Numbered from the stretch's first letter, positions 31,387 to 40,529 are shown. The stretch: DNA of 45,973 bases from an archaeon (GCA_021848045.1 JAJZNC010000023.1:1-45973); one strand, 5' to 3'. Translations and numbers: made by a program. The notes: generated from the sequence alone by a model not told the origin.

Positions 31387-33108
31387 GTGCTGCTCTCCGC
31401 GGTCGAGTTCTACCCCCTTCTCTACGGGCTCTACCTGAGCCTGACGGGGGCGGGCGGGGGAGCCACCCTGGCCAACTACTCTCAGGTAGTATCGGACGGC
31501 GACTTTTGGACCGCCCTGACCGTGTCGCTGGTGGTCTCCGTCCTGAGCACGGCGCTCATGTTCTGCCTGGGGCTCGCCCTCACGTTCCTCGTCCGCCAGG
31601 CGACCAGGGGGAGGCGCGTGCTCGAGTGCGTCTTCCTGGCGCCCCTCGCGATGGCCCCCATCGCGGTCGGCATCGCGTGGGCCCCGTCGACGGTCTGGGA
31701 CGACTTCCAGGCGTTCACTCACCTGGTCCTAGGCCTGCCCTACTTCAACGAGCTCTCGGCGCTCTTCTACATCCCTGTGATGTCCCTCTCCATCGCGTGG
31801 GAATGGGCCCCGCTCGTGATGCTCGTCTGCCTGGGCATCGTTGACTCCACCTCCGAGGTCGAGGAGGCGGCCGCGCTGAACGGCGCAAGCGCCTGGCGGG
31901 TCTTCAGGGAGATCACCATCCCCTCGATAGTGCGTTCGCCGGTGATGGTGTTCGTGATGGTCCTTCAGTTCGTCGAGGCGATGTGGGCGTTCGAGGTGCC
32001 CCTGGCATGGTCCAAGTGGCTCGGGGTCTCCACCTCGGTGGGGACCGCCTCCGACACCGTCAGCCTGTACCTGTACAAGCTGATCTCCGTGCCCGGCCTG
32101 GGCGACCCGGTACGGCTCGTCTCCGCCATGGCGGTCGCCCTCCTCCTGGTCACGCTGGTGGGGAGCACTCTGATGGCACGCCTCCTGACGAAGGTCGGGA
32201 GCGCAGCGGCGTCGCTCAAGGGGACGGCCCGTCCCGAGGCGAAGGCGCGCGCTACGCCCCGCAAGCGGAGGCCAGGGGGGAGGGCGCTCCTCTACCTGGC
32301 TTTCGTTGCGGCGGCGCTCTACTCGCTGTTCCCCCCGATAGCCATGGCGCTCGACGCCGCCGGAGCGAACATAGCCGCCCTGATCACCATACTCGGAGGG
32401 GTGCTCCCCTTCTCGAGCGGCGCCTTCTTCATAACCCCCGTCTACTACCAGAGCGCCCTCGGCCTGGCGGCGTTCCCGACACGGGCGCTCAACAGCCTCG
32501 CGATCGCGGGGCTGAGCGTGGGCGCGGCCCTCGCCGTCGGGATCCCGGTGTCATACGTCCTGGCCAGGGTCGACATCAAGGGGAAGGGGGCGCTCTCCTT
32601 CGTCTTCCTTGCGCTCAGGACGGTCTCGCCCTTCGCGGTCGTCCTCCCGCTCTACCTCCTCTTCGACGGGGCTGGGCTCTGGGACACCTACCCTGGCGTC
32701 GCCCTGGCGGAGCTCGTCTTCGTCCTCTCGGTCGTGGTCTGGATGGTCAAGGGGTTCTTCGCGGACATACCTCAGCAGGTGTACGACAGCGCTTCGGTCT
32801 TCGCGTCCACCGAGGCGCAGGTGTTCAGGCGCGTCGCACTCCCGCTGGTCGCCCGGGGGGTCGCGGTCACCGCCGTCTTCGGGATCCTGCTCGTGTGGAA
32901 CGAGTTCCTGATATCGACCCTCTTCACCGGCCCTCACACGACCTCTGTGGCCGTCGGCATCTGGGCGGGGCTGTCGGAGAGGGGAAACTCGACGCCGTTC
33001 ATTGACGTCGAGGCGGCAGCCACGGTAGCGTACCTGCCGGCTCTCGCAGCCCTGCTCGCGATAAGGAGGCACCTGGCGAGGGGCTTCAGCCTGGCCACGG
33101 CCAGGTGA
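31387..33108 (+). CDS. Fused MalF-MalG-type ABC sugar permease
   Basis: The 573-residue protein contains two complete ABC permease halves: a MalF-like half (about 1-275) with EAA loop 'EEAAALNGASAWRVFREITIP', and a MalG-like half (about 300-573) whose loop 'YDSASVFASTEAQVFRRVALP' is degenerate (no Glu-Ala-Ala, no Asp-Gly). Normally these are two genes. GTG 31387 is the first usual start, but the preceding in-frame codons encode 'ESYWYLLLVPAF', the natural beginning of the first TM helix. The true start is therefore upstream, possibly CTG 31321 or beyond a frameshift. No binding protein or ATPase gene is nearby. Confidence 0.85.
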   Translation: MLLSAVEFYPLLYGLYLSLTGAGGGATLANYSQVVSDGDFWTALTVSLVVSVLSTALMFCLGLALTFLVRQATRGRRVLECVFLAPLAMAPIAVGIAWAPSTVWDDFQAFTHLVLGLPYFNELSALFYIPVMSLSIAWEWAPLVMLVCLGIVDSTSEVEEAAALNGASAWRVFREITIPSIVRSPVMVFVMVLQFVEAMWAFEVPLAWSKWLGVSTSVGTASDTVSLYLYKLISVPGLGDPVRLVSAMAVALLLVTLVGSTLMARLLTKVGSAAASLKGTARPEAKARATPRKRRPGGRALLYLAFVAAALYSLFPPIAMALDAAGANIAALITILGGVLPFSSGAFFITPVYYQSALGLAAFPTRALNSLAIAGLSVGAALAVGIPVSYVLARVDIKGKGALSFVFLALRTVSPFAVVLPLYLLFDGAGLWDTYPGVALAELVFVLSVVVWMVKGFFADIPQQVYDSASVFASTEAQVFRRVALPLVARGVAVTAVFGILLVWNEFLISTLFTGPHTTSVAVGIWAGLSERGNSTPFIDVEAAATVAYLPALAALLAIRRHLARGFSLATAR

Positions 33109-33601
33109 CGGTCCCTGAAGACAGGCAGGAGGTCACGGCATTCGTCTGTATCGGCGATAATTCCTCGTTCCTGATTGTGAACCCAGTCCGTCGCCCTGCG
33201 ACGGTAATGGACATCTCCGTGGCGGCGGAGAGCGCGAGGCCGCTGGGGCTAACGACAAGCAGGGTCGTCGAGTACGCGCCTGCAGGAAGACCGAACTCCA
33301 CTATCTGGGCCGTTCCATTCCCCCCGGCGGGAAGCATCACAGTCGCGGTGGAGCTTCCGACCGTCTGGCCCGCATAGTTGTGGAATACGCCGAAGACAAT
33401 CCCGATGGAGCCTCCGTTCGCTGCATTAGTGTAGCTAATTGCGATTGATTGGAGAGCGCCGAAACTACCGAAGGTCGGAGCCCTCTCTTGGATCCAGCAT
33501 GGCTCAGAGCACGTGATTGCGTGGACCGCATGGACTGCGCCTCCTTGTGAGAAAGAGAGGACCAATGGGACCAAGACCGCCAATACCACGCGATTTCTCA
33601 T
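33086..33601 (-). CDS. Small secreted protein of unknown function
   Basis: This 171-residue protein has a signal peptide (about 1-28, ending near 'AVHAVHA'), then 'CSEPCW' and a beta-rich domain rich in Ser, Thr, Ala and Gly ('GSIGIVFGVFHNYAGQTVG', 'LPAGAYSTTLLVVSPSG'), resembling an immunoglobulin-like fold. The family is not recognised. A TATA-like CTTAAG lies near 33632-33640. The gene is visibly less GC-rich than its neighbours, and its 3' end overlaps the fused permease by 23 bases tail to tail. Confidence 0.68.
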   Translation of the reverse strand: MRNRVVLAVLVPLVLSFSQGGAVHAVHAITCSEPCWIQERAPTFGSFGALQSIAISYTNAANGGSIGIVFGVFHNYAGQTVGSSTATVMLPAGGNGTAQIVEFGLPAGAYSTTLLVVSPSGLALSAATEMSITVAGRRTGFTIRNEELSPIQTNAVTSCLSSGTVTWPWPG

Positions 33602-34207
33602 TCGGCCTTAGCTCCTGGACATTCCCGCTGTCTTAAGTGTGGACAGAAGGTTCCTCTTTCATTACCCTTCGATGGGTCGTTCGTAGCGAACTAGCCTCGT
33701 TCCTGAGGCCTGACGACGAGCCAAGCCCTCCAGATGGCGTCAGCACAGCCCCGCCGCGGCCTGCTCGTAGGCGCGAAGGCTCACGTTGTCGAACGGCACG
33801 AAACTGACCATGGGCGGCCCGCCCGTCTCGAGGAACCGTTTGACGCCCCCGATCACGACCTTTGCCGCTTCGGATACAGGGGAGCGATAGTCCCCTGGCT
33901 TATCGCGGGTAAAGGCTGAGACGCCAGGGTGTGGTCAGAATTCCTCGGTTCCGTCTGGCTTCCTTGTACCGAACGACGCCCTTACTGCCACGCGGACGAC
34001 GAACCCCTCGTTCTCCTTCTTCTCGACCGAGGACTTTAGACCTCGATCTTCGCCCTCAGCTCGTCGAGGAGCTCTCTGAACTGATGACCGAAGGAGGAGC
34101 TCTGGTTGAGCCCCGCCGTCCTAGGCTCCCTCTCACCCGCATTGGTCTTCGACCCCTTGTCGGGTCGCGATTCGGTCGAGCAAGGCTGCGGAGCTTAAAG
34201 GGGGGAC
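33602..34207. other. Gene-poor region with coding remnants
   Basis: No intact gene is supported. Besides the macro-domain remnant (33740-33934), two short minus-strand pieces look protein-like. One ends at 34036 ('FRELLDELRAKIEV' then stop). The other, in a different frame, ends at 33935 ('EGFVVRVAVRASFG' onward). Together they look like one small gene broken by a frameshift. This stretch is less GC-rich than the surroundings. Confidence 0.4.
33740..33934 (-). pseudogene. C-terminal remnant of a macro-domain protein
   Basis: About 64 codons are open on the minus strand, ending at a TGA at 33740-33742. They encode '…SEAAKVVIGGVKRFLETGG…MVSFVPFDNVSLRAYEQA…', which resembles the last helix-strand-helix of macro (ADP-ribose-binding) domains ('A…AV…V..FLE….V.FV.FD….AYE.AL'). 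The N-terminal two thirds, including the ADP-ribose loops, are absent, and an in-frame TGA at 33935-33937 precedes it. It is best read as a gene fragment; the family assignment rests on pattern only. Confidence 0.45.
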
Positions 34208-34894
34208 TCACGGCCGCGCGCTCGCGGAAAGGTCGACAACCCTCGCTGTCACCCCACCCTCGGCGAGGTCTGCCACTCCGTAGTGTCCCTTGAAGAAGGG
34301 GCCGGGGTTGAGGACGGTGGTCCCGCCGATTCGGTCTACGCCGGGGCTCTCGTGGATGTGGCCCGTGAGCACCAGCGTCGGGGCCTCGCGCTCGACGTAC
34401 TCTCGGACCGCCTTCGAGCCCGCATGGCTCCCGGTGTAGGCGAGGTCGCACCTCGTGTCGTAGGGCGGCTGGTGGACGACGAGGATGTCCACGCGCCCGA
34501 GCCGTTGAAGGACGGAGCGGTAGCCCCCCTCCTCGAGCTCGAAGGGGAAGCCTGCGCCGGTGGGGAGCGACCCGCCCACCCCTCCCACCGCGAGGCCGGC
34601 GATCTCGAGCGCCGTGCCGTTGCACGCCCGAGGGTCGGGGTTGTCGTGGTTGCCCTGGACGACCACGACACGCCTGCCGGGCTCCCGTGCGGCGAACCTC
34701 AGAATCCCGTCCTGGAAGGCGTTGGGCCTAAGCCTGTAGAGGGCGAAATTGAGCTTGTAGTTCCTGAGACCGAGGTAGGGGAAGTCGATGTCGCCGCCGA
34801 CGGCGACGAGGTCGAACTTGCGCGCGACCGCCTCAAGCCATGGGAATATCCTCGCGTCCCGGTGGATGTCGGTGGCGAAGGCGATCCGCGTCAA
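34208..34894 (-). CDS. Calcineurin-like metallophosphoesterase
   Basis: This 228-residue protein shows the dimetal phosphoesterase motifs in order: 'ATDIHRD' (D-x-H), 'VGGDID', 'VQGNHDNPDP', 'VVHQPP' and 'TGHIHESPG'. It belongs with small archaeal phosphatases or phosphodiesterases of uncertain substrate. TTG 34894 places 'TRIAFATDIH' at the N terminus as expected and lies 25-32 bases from the TATA box at 34919-34926. The open frame extends to 34993 but would then include the promoter. Confidence 0.87.
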   Translation of the reverse strand: MTRIAFATDIHRDARIFPWLEAVARKFDLVAVGGDIDFPYLGLRNYKLNFALYRLRPNAFQDGILRFAAREPGRRVVVVQGNHDNPDPRACNGTALEIAGLAVGGVGGSLPTGAGFPFELEEGGYRSVLQRLGRVDILVVHQPPYDTRCDLAYTGSHAGSKAVREYVEREAPTLVLTGHIHESPGVDRIGGTTVLNPGPFFKGHYGVADLAEGGVTARVVDLSASARP

Positions 34895-34918
34895 CCCGCC
34901 GCCTCCAGACGCCCGATG

Positions 34919-34926
34919 GATATAGT
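34919..34926 (-). promoter_or_regulatory. TATA box deciding a TTG start
   Basis: ACTATATC on the minus strand, 25-32 bases before TTG 34894 of the phosphoesterase gene, supporting a leaderless TTG start. Confidence 0.5.
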
Positions 34927-35146
34927 ATGAGCCCGCGTGAAGGGGTTGCCCAACGACCTTGGCTCCGGTCTCCGGCTCCCCTCCCCCTTGCATGACGAAA
35001 CGGTATGGAATTCATCGCCGGAGACCTAAGAGCCAAGCGCAACAAGGCCCCCTAGCAGAGCCTGGGCGCGGCCTACGCCGGGCCTGCGATCTTCACGTCC
35101 TTCAGCGGTGAGTGGCTGGCCTCCACGGTATCCGCCCCGGGAGGAC

Positions 35147-37606
35147 TCAGGGGGCGGGCTTCCTGCCGCGCATGGCAAGATAGCCCGTCGCGATGATGAA
35201 GATCACTGCGACCGCAGCTATGCCGTAGGTGACGCCAGGGCTGATTCCCCCGCTGGAGGCGGCCGTGACAGTGGTAATCGACCCGCTGGTGGAGACCACG
35301 GTCGAGACCGATACTGCCGTCGTGGTCGATGTGGAAGTGACTGTGGTTGTTGACGCCGACGATGTCGAAGGCGGGATGCCTTGCAGCGTCAGCGCTATAA
35401 TATCGCCCGGTGTGCTACCCGGACACGTCGTGATTGCGGAGAAGCTACACGTGCCCACCGGCACAAGGATGAACTCCTGGCCGCTCGCAGACGCCCCGAT
35501 TGAGAGTCCTATGTCCATCGGTGCACCGACATAGTAGTCGCGAATCATATTGCCCGTCTGTGCGTTGAGCATTACGATATCTCCCGACGACAGCGTCAGA
35601 TAGACGACGTTTCCGCTCACGTCAGTCTGACCACGGTATCCCTGAAGTTGGGCGGTGACGGTATGCCAGATAAGATGGCCGGTCTGAGCGTTGATGTCCC
35701 ATGTGGTTGCGTTGTTGTAGAGCGTCCCGCAGTTGGGGCAAGGTACTCCGCCTTCGCCTACCGAGGTGAAGTAGGTTGAGGAGTTAAGTCCGATGTAGCC
35801 CATGTAGCTGGGGACTACGTGCGACGTGGCGTAGATCTGGTTGGTTGCTGGGTCGAATGCCTGTTCGTCCTCGAAGCCCGCAAGCTCGGAAGGCCATTGG
35901 AGGAAGTCAGGCTGAGGGCCTCTCTCGCAGGCGCTGGTGTAGTTAGGTGCGCAGTTTAGGAGTGCGGATGGGAAATCTATGCCCGTCTGGGACGCGTTTA
36001 GTGGGTTCATAGGGTAACATACTGGACACCTTGACTGGCCTGGTGTCTCAATTCCGCTCGGTGGGTCCCAGGCCCAAATCAGGTCACCTGTCAAAGCATT
36101 AATCTCGAACAGGTAGCCGTCCTTGCAGGTCTTCAGGATTACTGGTGTGTTGACCCCGTTGATGGTCTCGTTGGCCAGAGCCTGCCACCAGGAGCAGTCG
36201 TAGTCCCAGATGTCGTGCGTGGTTGTCTGGAGACCCCAGACGATCTGGCCCGTCGTCATGTTGAGGGCCAGGACTGAAGCCGACCAGAGGTCAGGGCCAG
36301 GGTTGCAAGGCCCGACGAACGGGTCCTTGTTGTTGGTGCCCAGGAAGACCAATCCCGCGGTCTGGCCAGAGCCGACGATCCATTCTCCGCCCCATGCGGC
36401 ACCCGTGGAGCCGGTCGAGCCGCCGCCGTCGATCGCGAGGCACTGCGCGCTCTGGAACGACTGACCCCAGTCGTTGTAGAGGGTCGCGTTGAGCTGGGCC
36501 GCGGACATCGACTTCCAGTTGACGACGATGTCGTTGTTGGTGTTCATGAGGAGGCCGCCTGCGGTCTCCCATGGAGTGGTGTACCCGTTGGTAGAGCCGT
36601 TAGCTCCCGGGTAGAAGGTGTATGCTGCGGACATGTTGCCGATCAGCTGCTGGTCGAAGTACGGGTTCACCGGGACGCCGCTGCCCGGTTGGGGTGGGAC
36701 GTCTGGAGTGACCCACATGAGGGTCGGCGGGTTGTTGTTGAGGTTCCAACCTGCAAAGAAGCCCCTGCCGTTGTCCGCGTCGAGCTCAGCGTCGTGTCCG
36801 GAGACCAGTATCCCGAGCTGCTGGTTGATTACGATGTTGGACGCGCCGACGCCGTTGTAGATGCTCTGGGGATTGTTGCCGGGCACCATGCTAAGGCCGG
36901 TGAAGTCGGTGAAGTTCAACTCCAAGTGTCCGGTGATGGCATCAAGGGCGTAGACTCTGTTATTGTCACCCTGGTACCAAACGGTCGGCCCGCTCACGCC
37001 GCTGCCGAAACTACTGGTCGTGAAGTACTCATTGCCATCGTGCGTGTGGAGCGGGACAGGTCCGGTCGCTTCACCCACGGTCTGGTTTACCGCAAGCGGA
37101 GAGGTGTTCTTCCACAGCACGTTCCCATTCGCGATATTGAATGCAAACGTCTCGTCAAACGCCGTGATCGCGAACGCGGTCCCGTTTACTATCAACAAGT
37201 CCATCCCCAGGACGACACCAGGAATGAAGTTCGCAGGCAGTGAGCTGAGCGCAACGGGGACTTCCGGCATTGGATAGATCCACCCCATCCCCAAGGACTG
37301 GATGTCCGAGCTATTGATCTGGTTCTGGGGATTGTAGTCCCAACCGTATTGGTTGGCGTTCGGGAACTCCCAATTCGCCTCTGCCTGCGTGAGCGGCGTC
37401 GCGGAGGCGGGGGACGGAGCTGCGGTCGCTGAAGGCGCCGCGGTTTGCGGCACTGCGCCGATCGGGTTGATGAGAAGCGAAGCGCCGATACCGGATACGA
37501 GGAAGAGGAGGCTGAGCCCTAGAGCTCGGATTCTTGTGTTGGTAAGTCCCTTCTTCATTGCCTTGGCGAAAGCTCTCCTGACGCTCTTACTCACGACCTC
37601 AGTCAA
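35147..37606 (-). CDS. Membrane-anchored PQQ-dependent dehydrogenase, copy A
   Basis: This 819-residue exported quinoprotein begins with a basic N terminus and TM/signal helix ('LGLSLLFLVSGIGASLLINP'). A roughly 640-residue beta-propeller follows with PQQ repeats ('ALDAITGHLEL', 'EINALTGDLIWAW', 'DINAQTGHLIWH', 'MLNAQTGNMI'). Then come a Ser/Thr/Val linker (about 760-795) and a C-terminal TM anchor ending 'MRGRKPAP'. The active-site segment 'HDIWDYDCSWW' has the D-Y-D pair seen in lanthanide-type methanol/ethanol dehydrogenases. Conserved CxxC pairs ('RCPVCY', 'PCPNCG') probably form disulfides; none is a heme c site. TTG 37606 lies 26-33 bases from TATA and gives the same length as copy C. 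Substrate unknown, probably an alcohol, aldehyde or sugar. Confidence 0.88.
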   Translation of the reverse strand: MTEVVSKSVRRAFAKAMKKGLTNTRIRALGLSLLFLVSGIGASLLINPIGAVPQTAAPSATAAPSPASATPLTQAEANWEFPNANQYGWDYNPQNQINSSDIQSLGMGWIYPMPEVPVALSSLPANFIPGVVLGMDLLIVNGTAFAITAFDETFAFNIANGNVLWKNTSPLAVNQTVGEATGPVPLHTHDGNEYFTTSSFGSGVSGPTVWYQGDNNRVYALDAITGHLELNFTDFTGLSMVPGNNPQSIYNGVGASNIVINQQLGILVSGHDAELDADNGRGFFAGWNLNNNPPTLMWVTPDVPPQPGSGVPVNPYFDQQLIGNMSAAYTFYPGANGSTNGYTTPWETAGGLLMNTNNDIVVNWKSMSAAQLNATLYNDWGQSFQSAQCLAIDGGGSTGSTGAAWGGEWIVGSGQTAGLVFLGTNNKDPFVGPCNPGPDLWSASVLALNMTTGQIVWGLQTTTHDIWDYDCSWWQALANETINGVNTPVILKTCKDGYLFEINALTGDLIWAWDPPSGIETPGQSRCPVCYPMNPLNASQTGIDFPSALLNCAPNYTSACERGPQPDFLQWPSELAGFEDEQAFDPATNQIYATSHVVPSYMGYIGLNSSTYFTSVGEGGVPCPNCGTLYNNATTWDINAQTGHLIWHTVTAQLQGYRGQTDVSGNVVYLTLSSGDIVMLNAQTGNMIRDYYVGAPMDIGLSIGASASGQEFILVPVGTCSFSAITTCPGSTPGDIIALTLQGIPPSTSSASTTTVTSTSTTTAVSVSTVVSTSGSITTVTAASSGGISPGVTYGIAAVAVIFIIATGYLAMRGRKPAP
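35155..35212 (-). repeat. Near-identical 58-base 3' end, copy A
   Basis: It encodes the C-terminal TM anchor of PQQ copy A and differs from the copy B segment (37924-37981) at two bases, although the linkers just before it are quite different. Confidence 0.7.
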
Positions 37607-37631
37607 GATGCACGTTAGAGACAGAGCATCG

Positions 37632-37639
37632 CATTTAAG
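37632..37639 (-). promoter_or_regulatory. TATA box of PQQ dehydrogenase A
   Basis: CTTAAATG on the minus strand, 26-33 bases before TTG 37606. Confidence 0.5.
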
Positions 37640-37652
37640 ACGGGTTAGCGTT

Positions 37653-37713
37653 AGACCAAACAAACTCGAAACCGAGCTTCCCAAGTGTTTCGTGGGGACA
37701 ACCAAAGCAGAAG
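37653..37713. repeat. Conserved 61-base block upstream of copy A
   Basis: It aligns without gaps to 40430-40490 upstream of copy B with 37 of 61 bases identical. Many differences fall every third base in the plus frame, where both blocks read '…P…VGT-K-E'. It could be leftover coding sequence from the duplicated unit or a spaced regulatory element. Confidence 0.4.
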
Positions 37714-37915
37714 CCGGACGTCTCAGTCGGCGGCGTGAGTTTCGCTTCTCAGACGTCGCATTCGAGTTTCAACGCGACCGCAGCCGAACTCGTCACCGAG
37801 GGCCCATGAGCAAATCGGAGTCCAATTCGAGCCGGCAAGGCGCGCAAATCGCTCGACTCGCTGCCTCCACGTCTTTGGGCTTGATGCCTGACTCAGGGCG
37901 AACGACCTGTGAAGA

Positions 37916-40390
37916 TCAGGTAGCGGGCTTCCTGCCACGCATGGCAAGATAGCCCGTCGCGATGATGAAGATCACGGCGACTGCGACCACTCCATAGAGT
38001 GTCGTGGAGCCCACTCCCGATCCGGAGGTCGACGTTACTGTCATGGTCGCCGTGGTTGTGGTCGTTGTCCCGGCCCCGGACACGGTGATGGTGGACGCCG
38101 AGACGGAGGTTGTCGTGCTGGTCACTGTGGTGGTCGACGTTGTGGCGCTCGATGGCGGCGGTGCAGCCAGCGTAAGGGCGACGATGTCACCCGGCGTAGA
38201 TCCAGGACAGGTCGTGACTGCCTCCAGGCTGCACGTGCCGACAGGGACGAGGACGAACTCCTGGCCGCTGACAGAGGCTCCGATCGCCACGCCGACGTCC
38301 ATCGGCGCGCCGATGTAGTAGTCTCTTACGAGCTTGCCCGTCTGCGCGTTCAGCATCAGGATGTCACCCGAAGAGTCGGCCAGGTAGACAAGGTTGCCGC
38401 TGACGTCAGTCTGGCCGCGGTATCCCTGATTGGGTATAGAGTAGCTCCAACCGATCTGGCCGGTGGCGGCGTTTATGTCCCACGTGGTGAAATTGTTGTA
38501 GATGACACCGCAGTTGGGGCACGGAAGTGTAGTCTCACCGCCAAACGACGTGAAGTAAGTGGTCGCGTTCGCCGGAACGTACCCAGTGTAGTATGGGACC
38601 AAGTGCGACGTTGCATAAATCTGGTTCGTCGCCGGGTCGAATGACTGTTCGTCCTCAAATCCTGCTATCTCGGAAGGCCAGAGCAAGGTCGGAGGCTGTA
38701 GGCCTGTGATGCAGGAGGTCGTGAAGGCGGGCGCGCAGTTGGTCATTGCGGTCGGGAAGTCGAAGTTCATCTGAGTCGCGTTGAGCGGGTTCCACATGTA
38801 GCAGACAGGGCACCTGCTAGGCCCCGGCGACTCGGTGCCGCTCGGCGGGTCCCACGCCCAGATGAGGCCACCGGTCAAGGCGTTGATCTCGTAGAGGTAG
38901 CCGTTCTTGCAGGTCTTGAGGATGACCTCGGTGTTGACGCCGCTTATGGTCTCGTTGGCCATAGTCTCAGACCACGAGCAGTCATAATCCCAGAGGTCGT
39001 GGGCATTAGCCTGGAACCCCCAGATTATCTGGCCCGTGCTCATATTGAGCGCCAGCGTTGCCGCCGACCACAGGTTCGGTCCTGGGGTGCAGGGGCTAGC
39101 GTATGGGTCCTTGTTGTTGGTGTCTACAAAGACCATACCTGCGGTCTGGCCCGAGCCGACCACCCATTGGCCGCCCCATCCGGCACCTGTGGCCCCCGTC
39201 GATGCGCCTCCGGTTATGGCCTGACACTGCGGCGACTGGTCTACGTACCCCCAGTCGTTGTAGAGCGTCGCGTTGAGCTGGCTCTGCGAAAGGGCCTTCC
39301 AGTTCACTACGATGTCGTTGTTTACGTTGTTCAGGACCCCTCCGGCAATCTCCCAGGGAGTGGTGTAGCCGTTGGTCGAGCCGTTCTCGCCTGGGTAGAA
39401 GGTGGACGCGCCGGTCATGTTGTTGATTAGCTGGATATCGAAGCTTGGGTTCAAGGGGACGTTGCTCTGTGTCTGCGGCGGGGTGGTGTAGGTGATCCAC
39501 TGCTCCACGGGCGGGTTGCTGTTGAGGTTCCAGCCCGCAAAGAACTGCCTGCCCGCGGCGATGGCGATTCCCTGGTCCATGCTTGAGACGAGGATTCCGA
39601 GCTGCTGGTTGATGGCGATGTTCGATGCTCCAGTAGTGCTGTACACCGCAACCGGGTTGTTCCCGGCGACCATGCTCAGACCGGTGTAGTCGCTGAAGTT
39701 CATCTCCTCCCTTCCGGTCAATGCGCTGATGGCGTAGACCTTGACGTTGCCAGCCTGGAACCAGAACGTCGGACCCGAGACCCCGCTGCCGAAGCTGGCG
39801 GTGGTGAACGCCTCGGTGCCGTCGTGGGCGTGGAGGCCGACGGCCCCCGCGCCGGATGGCAGTGTCTCGTTCGCAATCAGAGGTGACACGAACGTCCAGA
39901 GGAGCTCCCCATTGGCCACGTTGAACCCAAAGACCTCGTCGAACTGGGTGATCACAATCGCCGTACCGTTGACTATCAGAGGATCTACTCCGACGCCTGG
40001 GAAAAAGAAGCTACTGATCGCATTAAGCGAGGTGGGCTCCGAGGGGAGAGGATAGATCCAGTTCAGGCCAAGGTATTGGGCATTGGAGCTGTTGATCTGG
40101 TCCTGAGGGTTGTAGTCCTGGCCGAACTGGTTACCGTTCGGGGATGCCCAGTTGGCCTGAGCTTGAGAAAGCGGCGTAGTGGCAGCTGCTGACTGAGCCG
40201 CGACCGCGGTGGGCGACGCGGAATTGGGCGCCGCGCTCACAGGGTTGATTAGGAGCGAAGCACCAATTCCAGATACGAGGAAGAGAAGGCTTAGCGCGAG
40301 CGCTCGAAACCTGGTGTTGCGGACTCCTCTCCTCAGAACCCTTCCAAGCCCCACCCTAAGCCTTCGTTCGGTCTCGTTCTTCAACACCAA
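37916..40390 (-). CDS. Membrane-anchored PQQ-dependent dehydrogenase, copy B
   Basis: This 824-residue paralog of copy A has the same layout: basic N terminus, TM/signal helix ('LALSLLFLVSGIGASLLINP'), eight-bladed-type PQQ propeller, Thr-rich linker and C-terminal TM anchor. The active-site segment reads 'HDLWDYDCSWSETM', again D-Y-D, and the CxxC pairs are kept ('RCPVCY', 'PCPNCG'). It is the most divergent in the first two blades and the linker. TTG 40390, GTG 40387 and TTG 40384 are all possible starts; TATA spacing favours the last, which changes two residues. It lies upstream of copy A in the same direction, 309 bases away, each with its own promoter. Confidence 0.88.
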   Translation of the reverse strand: MVLKNETERRLRVGLGRVLRRGVRNTRFRALALSLLFLVSGIGASLLINPVSAAPNSASPTAVAAQSAAATTPLSQAQANWASPNGNQFGQDYNPQDQINSSNAQYLGLNWIYPLPSEPTSLNAISSFFFPGVGVDPLIVNGTAIVITQFDEVFGFNVANGELLWTFVSPLIANETLPSGAGAVGLHAHDGTEAFTTASFGSGVSGPTFWFQAGNVKVYAISALTGREEMNFSDYTGLSMVAGNNPVAVYSTTGASNIAINQQLGILVSSMDQGIAIAAGRQFFAGWNLNSNPPVEQWITYTTPPQTQSNVPLNPSFDIQLINNMTGASTFYPGENGSTNGYTTPWEIAGGVLNNVNNDIVVNWKALSQSQLNATLYNDWGYVDQSPQCQAITGGASTGATGAGWGGQWVVGSGQTAGMVFVDTNNKDPYASPCTPGPNLWSAATLALNMSTGQIIWGFQANAHDLWDYDCSWSETMANETISGVNTEVILKTCKNGYLYEINALTGGLIWAWDPPSGTESPGPSRCPVCYMWNPLNATQMNFDFPTAMTNCAPAFTTSCITGLQPPTLLWPSEIAGFEDEQSFDPATNQIYATSHLVPYYTGYVPANATTYFTSFGGETTLPCPNCGVIYNNFTTWDINAATGQIGWSYSIPNQGYRGQTDVSGNLVYLADSSGDILMLNAQTGKLVRDYYIGAPMDVGVAIGASVSGQEFVLVPVGTCSLEAVTTCPGSTPGDIVALTLAAPPPSSATTSTTTVTSTTTSVSASTITVSGAGTTTTTTATMTVTSTSGSGVGSTTLYGVVAVAVIFIIATGYLAMRGRKPAT
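37924..37981 (-). repeat. Near-identical 58-base 3' end, copy B
   Basis: The anchor-coding segment of PQQ copy B. It differs from copy C (42307-42364) at one base. Confidence 0.7.
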
Positions 40391-40408
40391 ACTGTTGAGC
40401 GCGAGCCC

Positions 40409-40416
40409 CTTTTAGA
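40409..40416 (-). promoter_or_regulatory. TATA box of PQQ dehydrogenase B
   Basis: TCTAAAAG on the minus strand, 19-26 bases before TTG 40390 and 25-32 before TTG 40384. Confidence 0.45.
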
Positions 40417-40429
40417 ATGGGTGTGCGAG

Positions 40430-40490
40430 AGACCGAACGGAACGGAAGTCACCGTTCCAACAGCTTACGTAGGAACGAACAAACCGGAAG
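40430..40490. repeat. Conserved 61-base block upstream of copy B
   Basis: Partner of 37653-37713 (37 of 61 identical, no gaps). It starts about 14 bases upstream of the copy B TATA box, similar to the position of the block at copy A. Confidence 0.4.
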
Positions 40491-40529
40491 TCAGGTTCCC
40501 CCCGAAGACCGATAGGCACCCTGGACAGG

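Noticed and set aside
35240-35350. Val/Thr-repeat frames on the plus strand opposite the PQQ linkers
   Set aside because: They are the reverse complement of Thr/Ser/Val linker codons, not genes.
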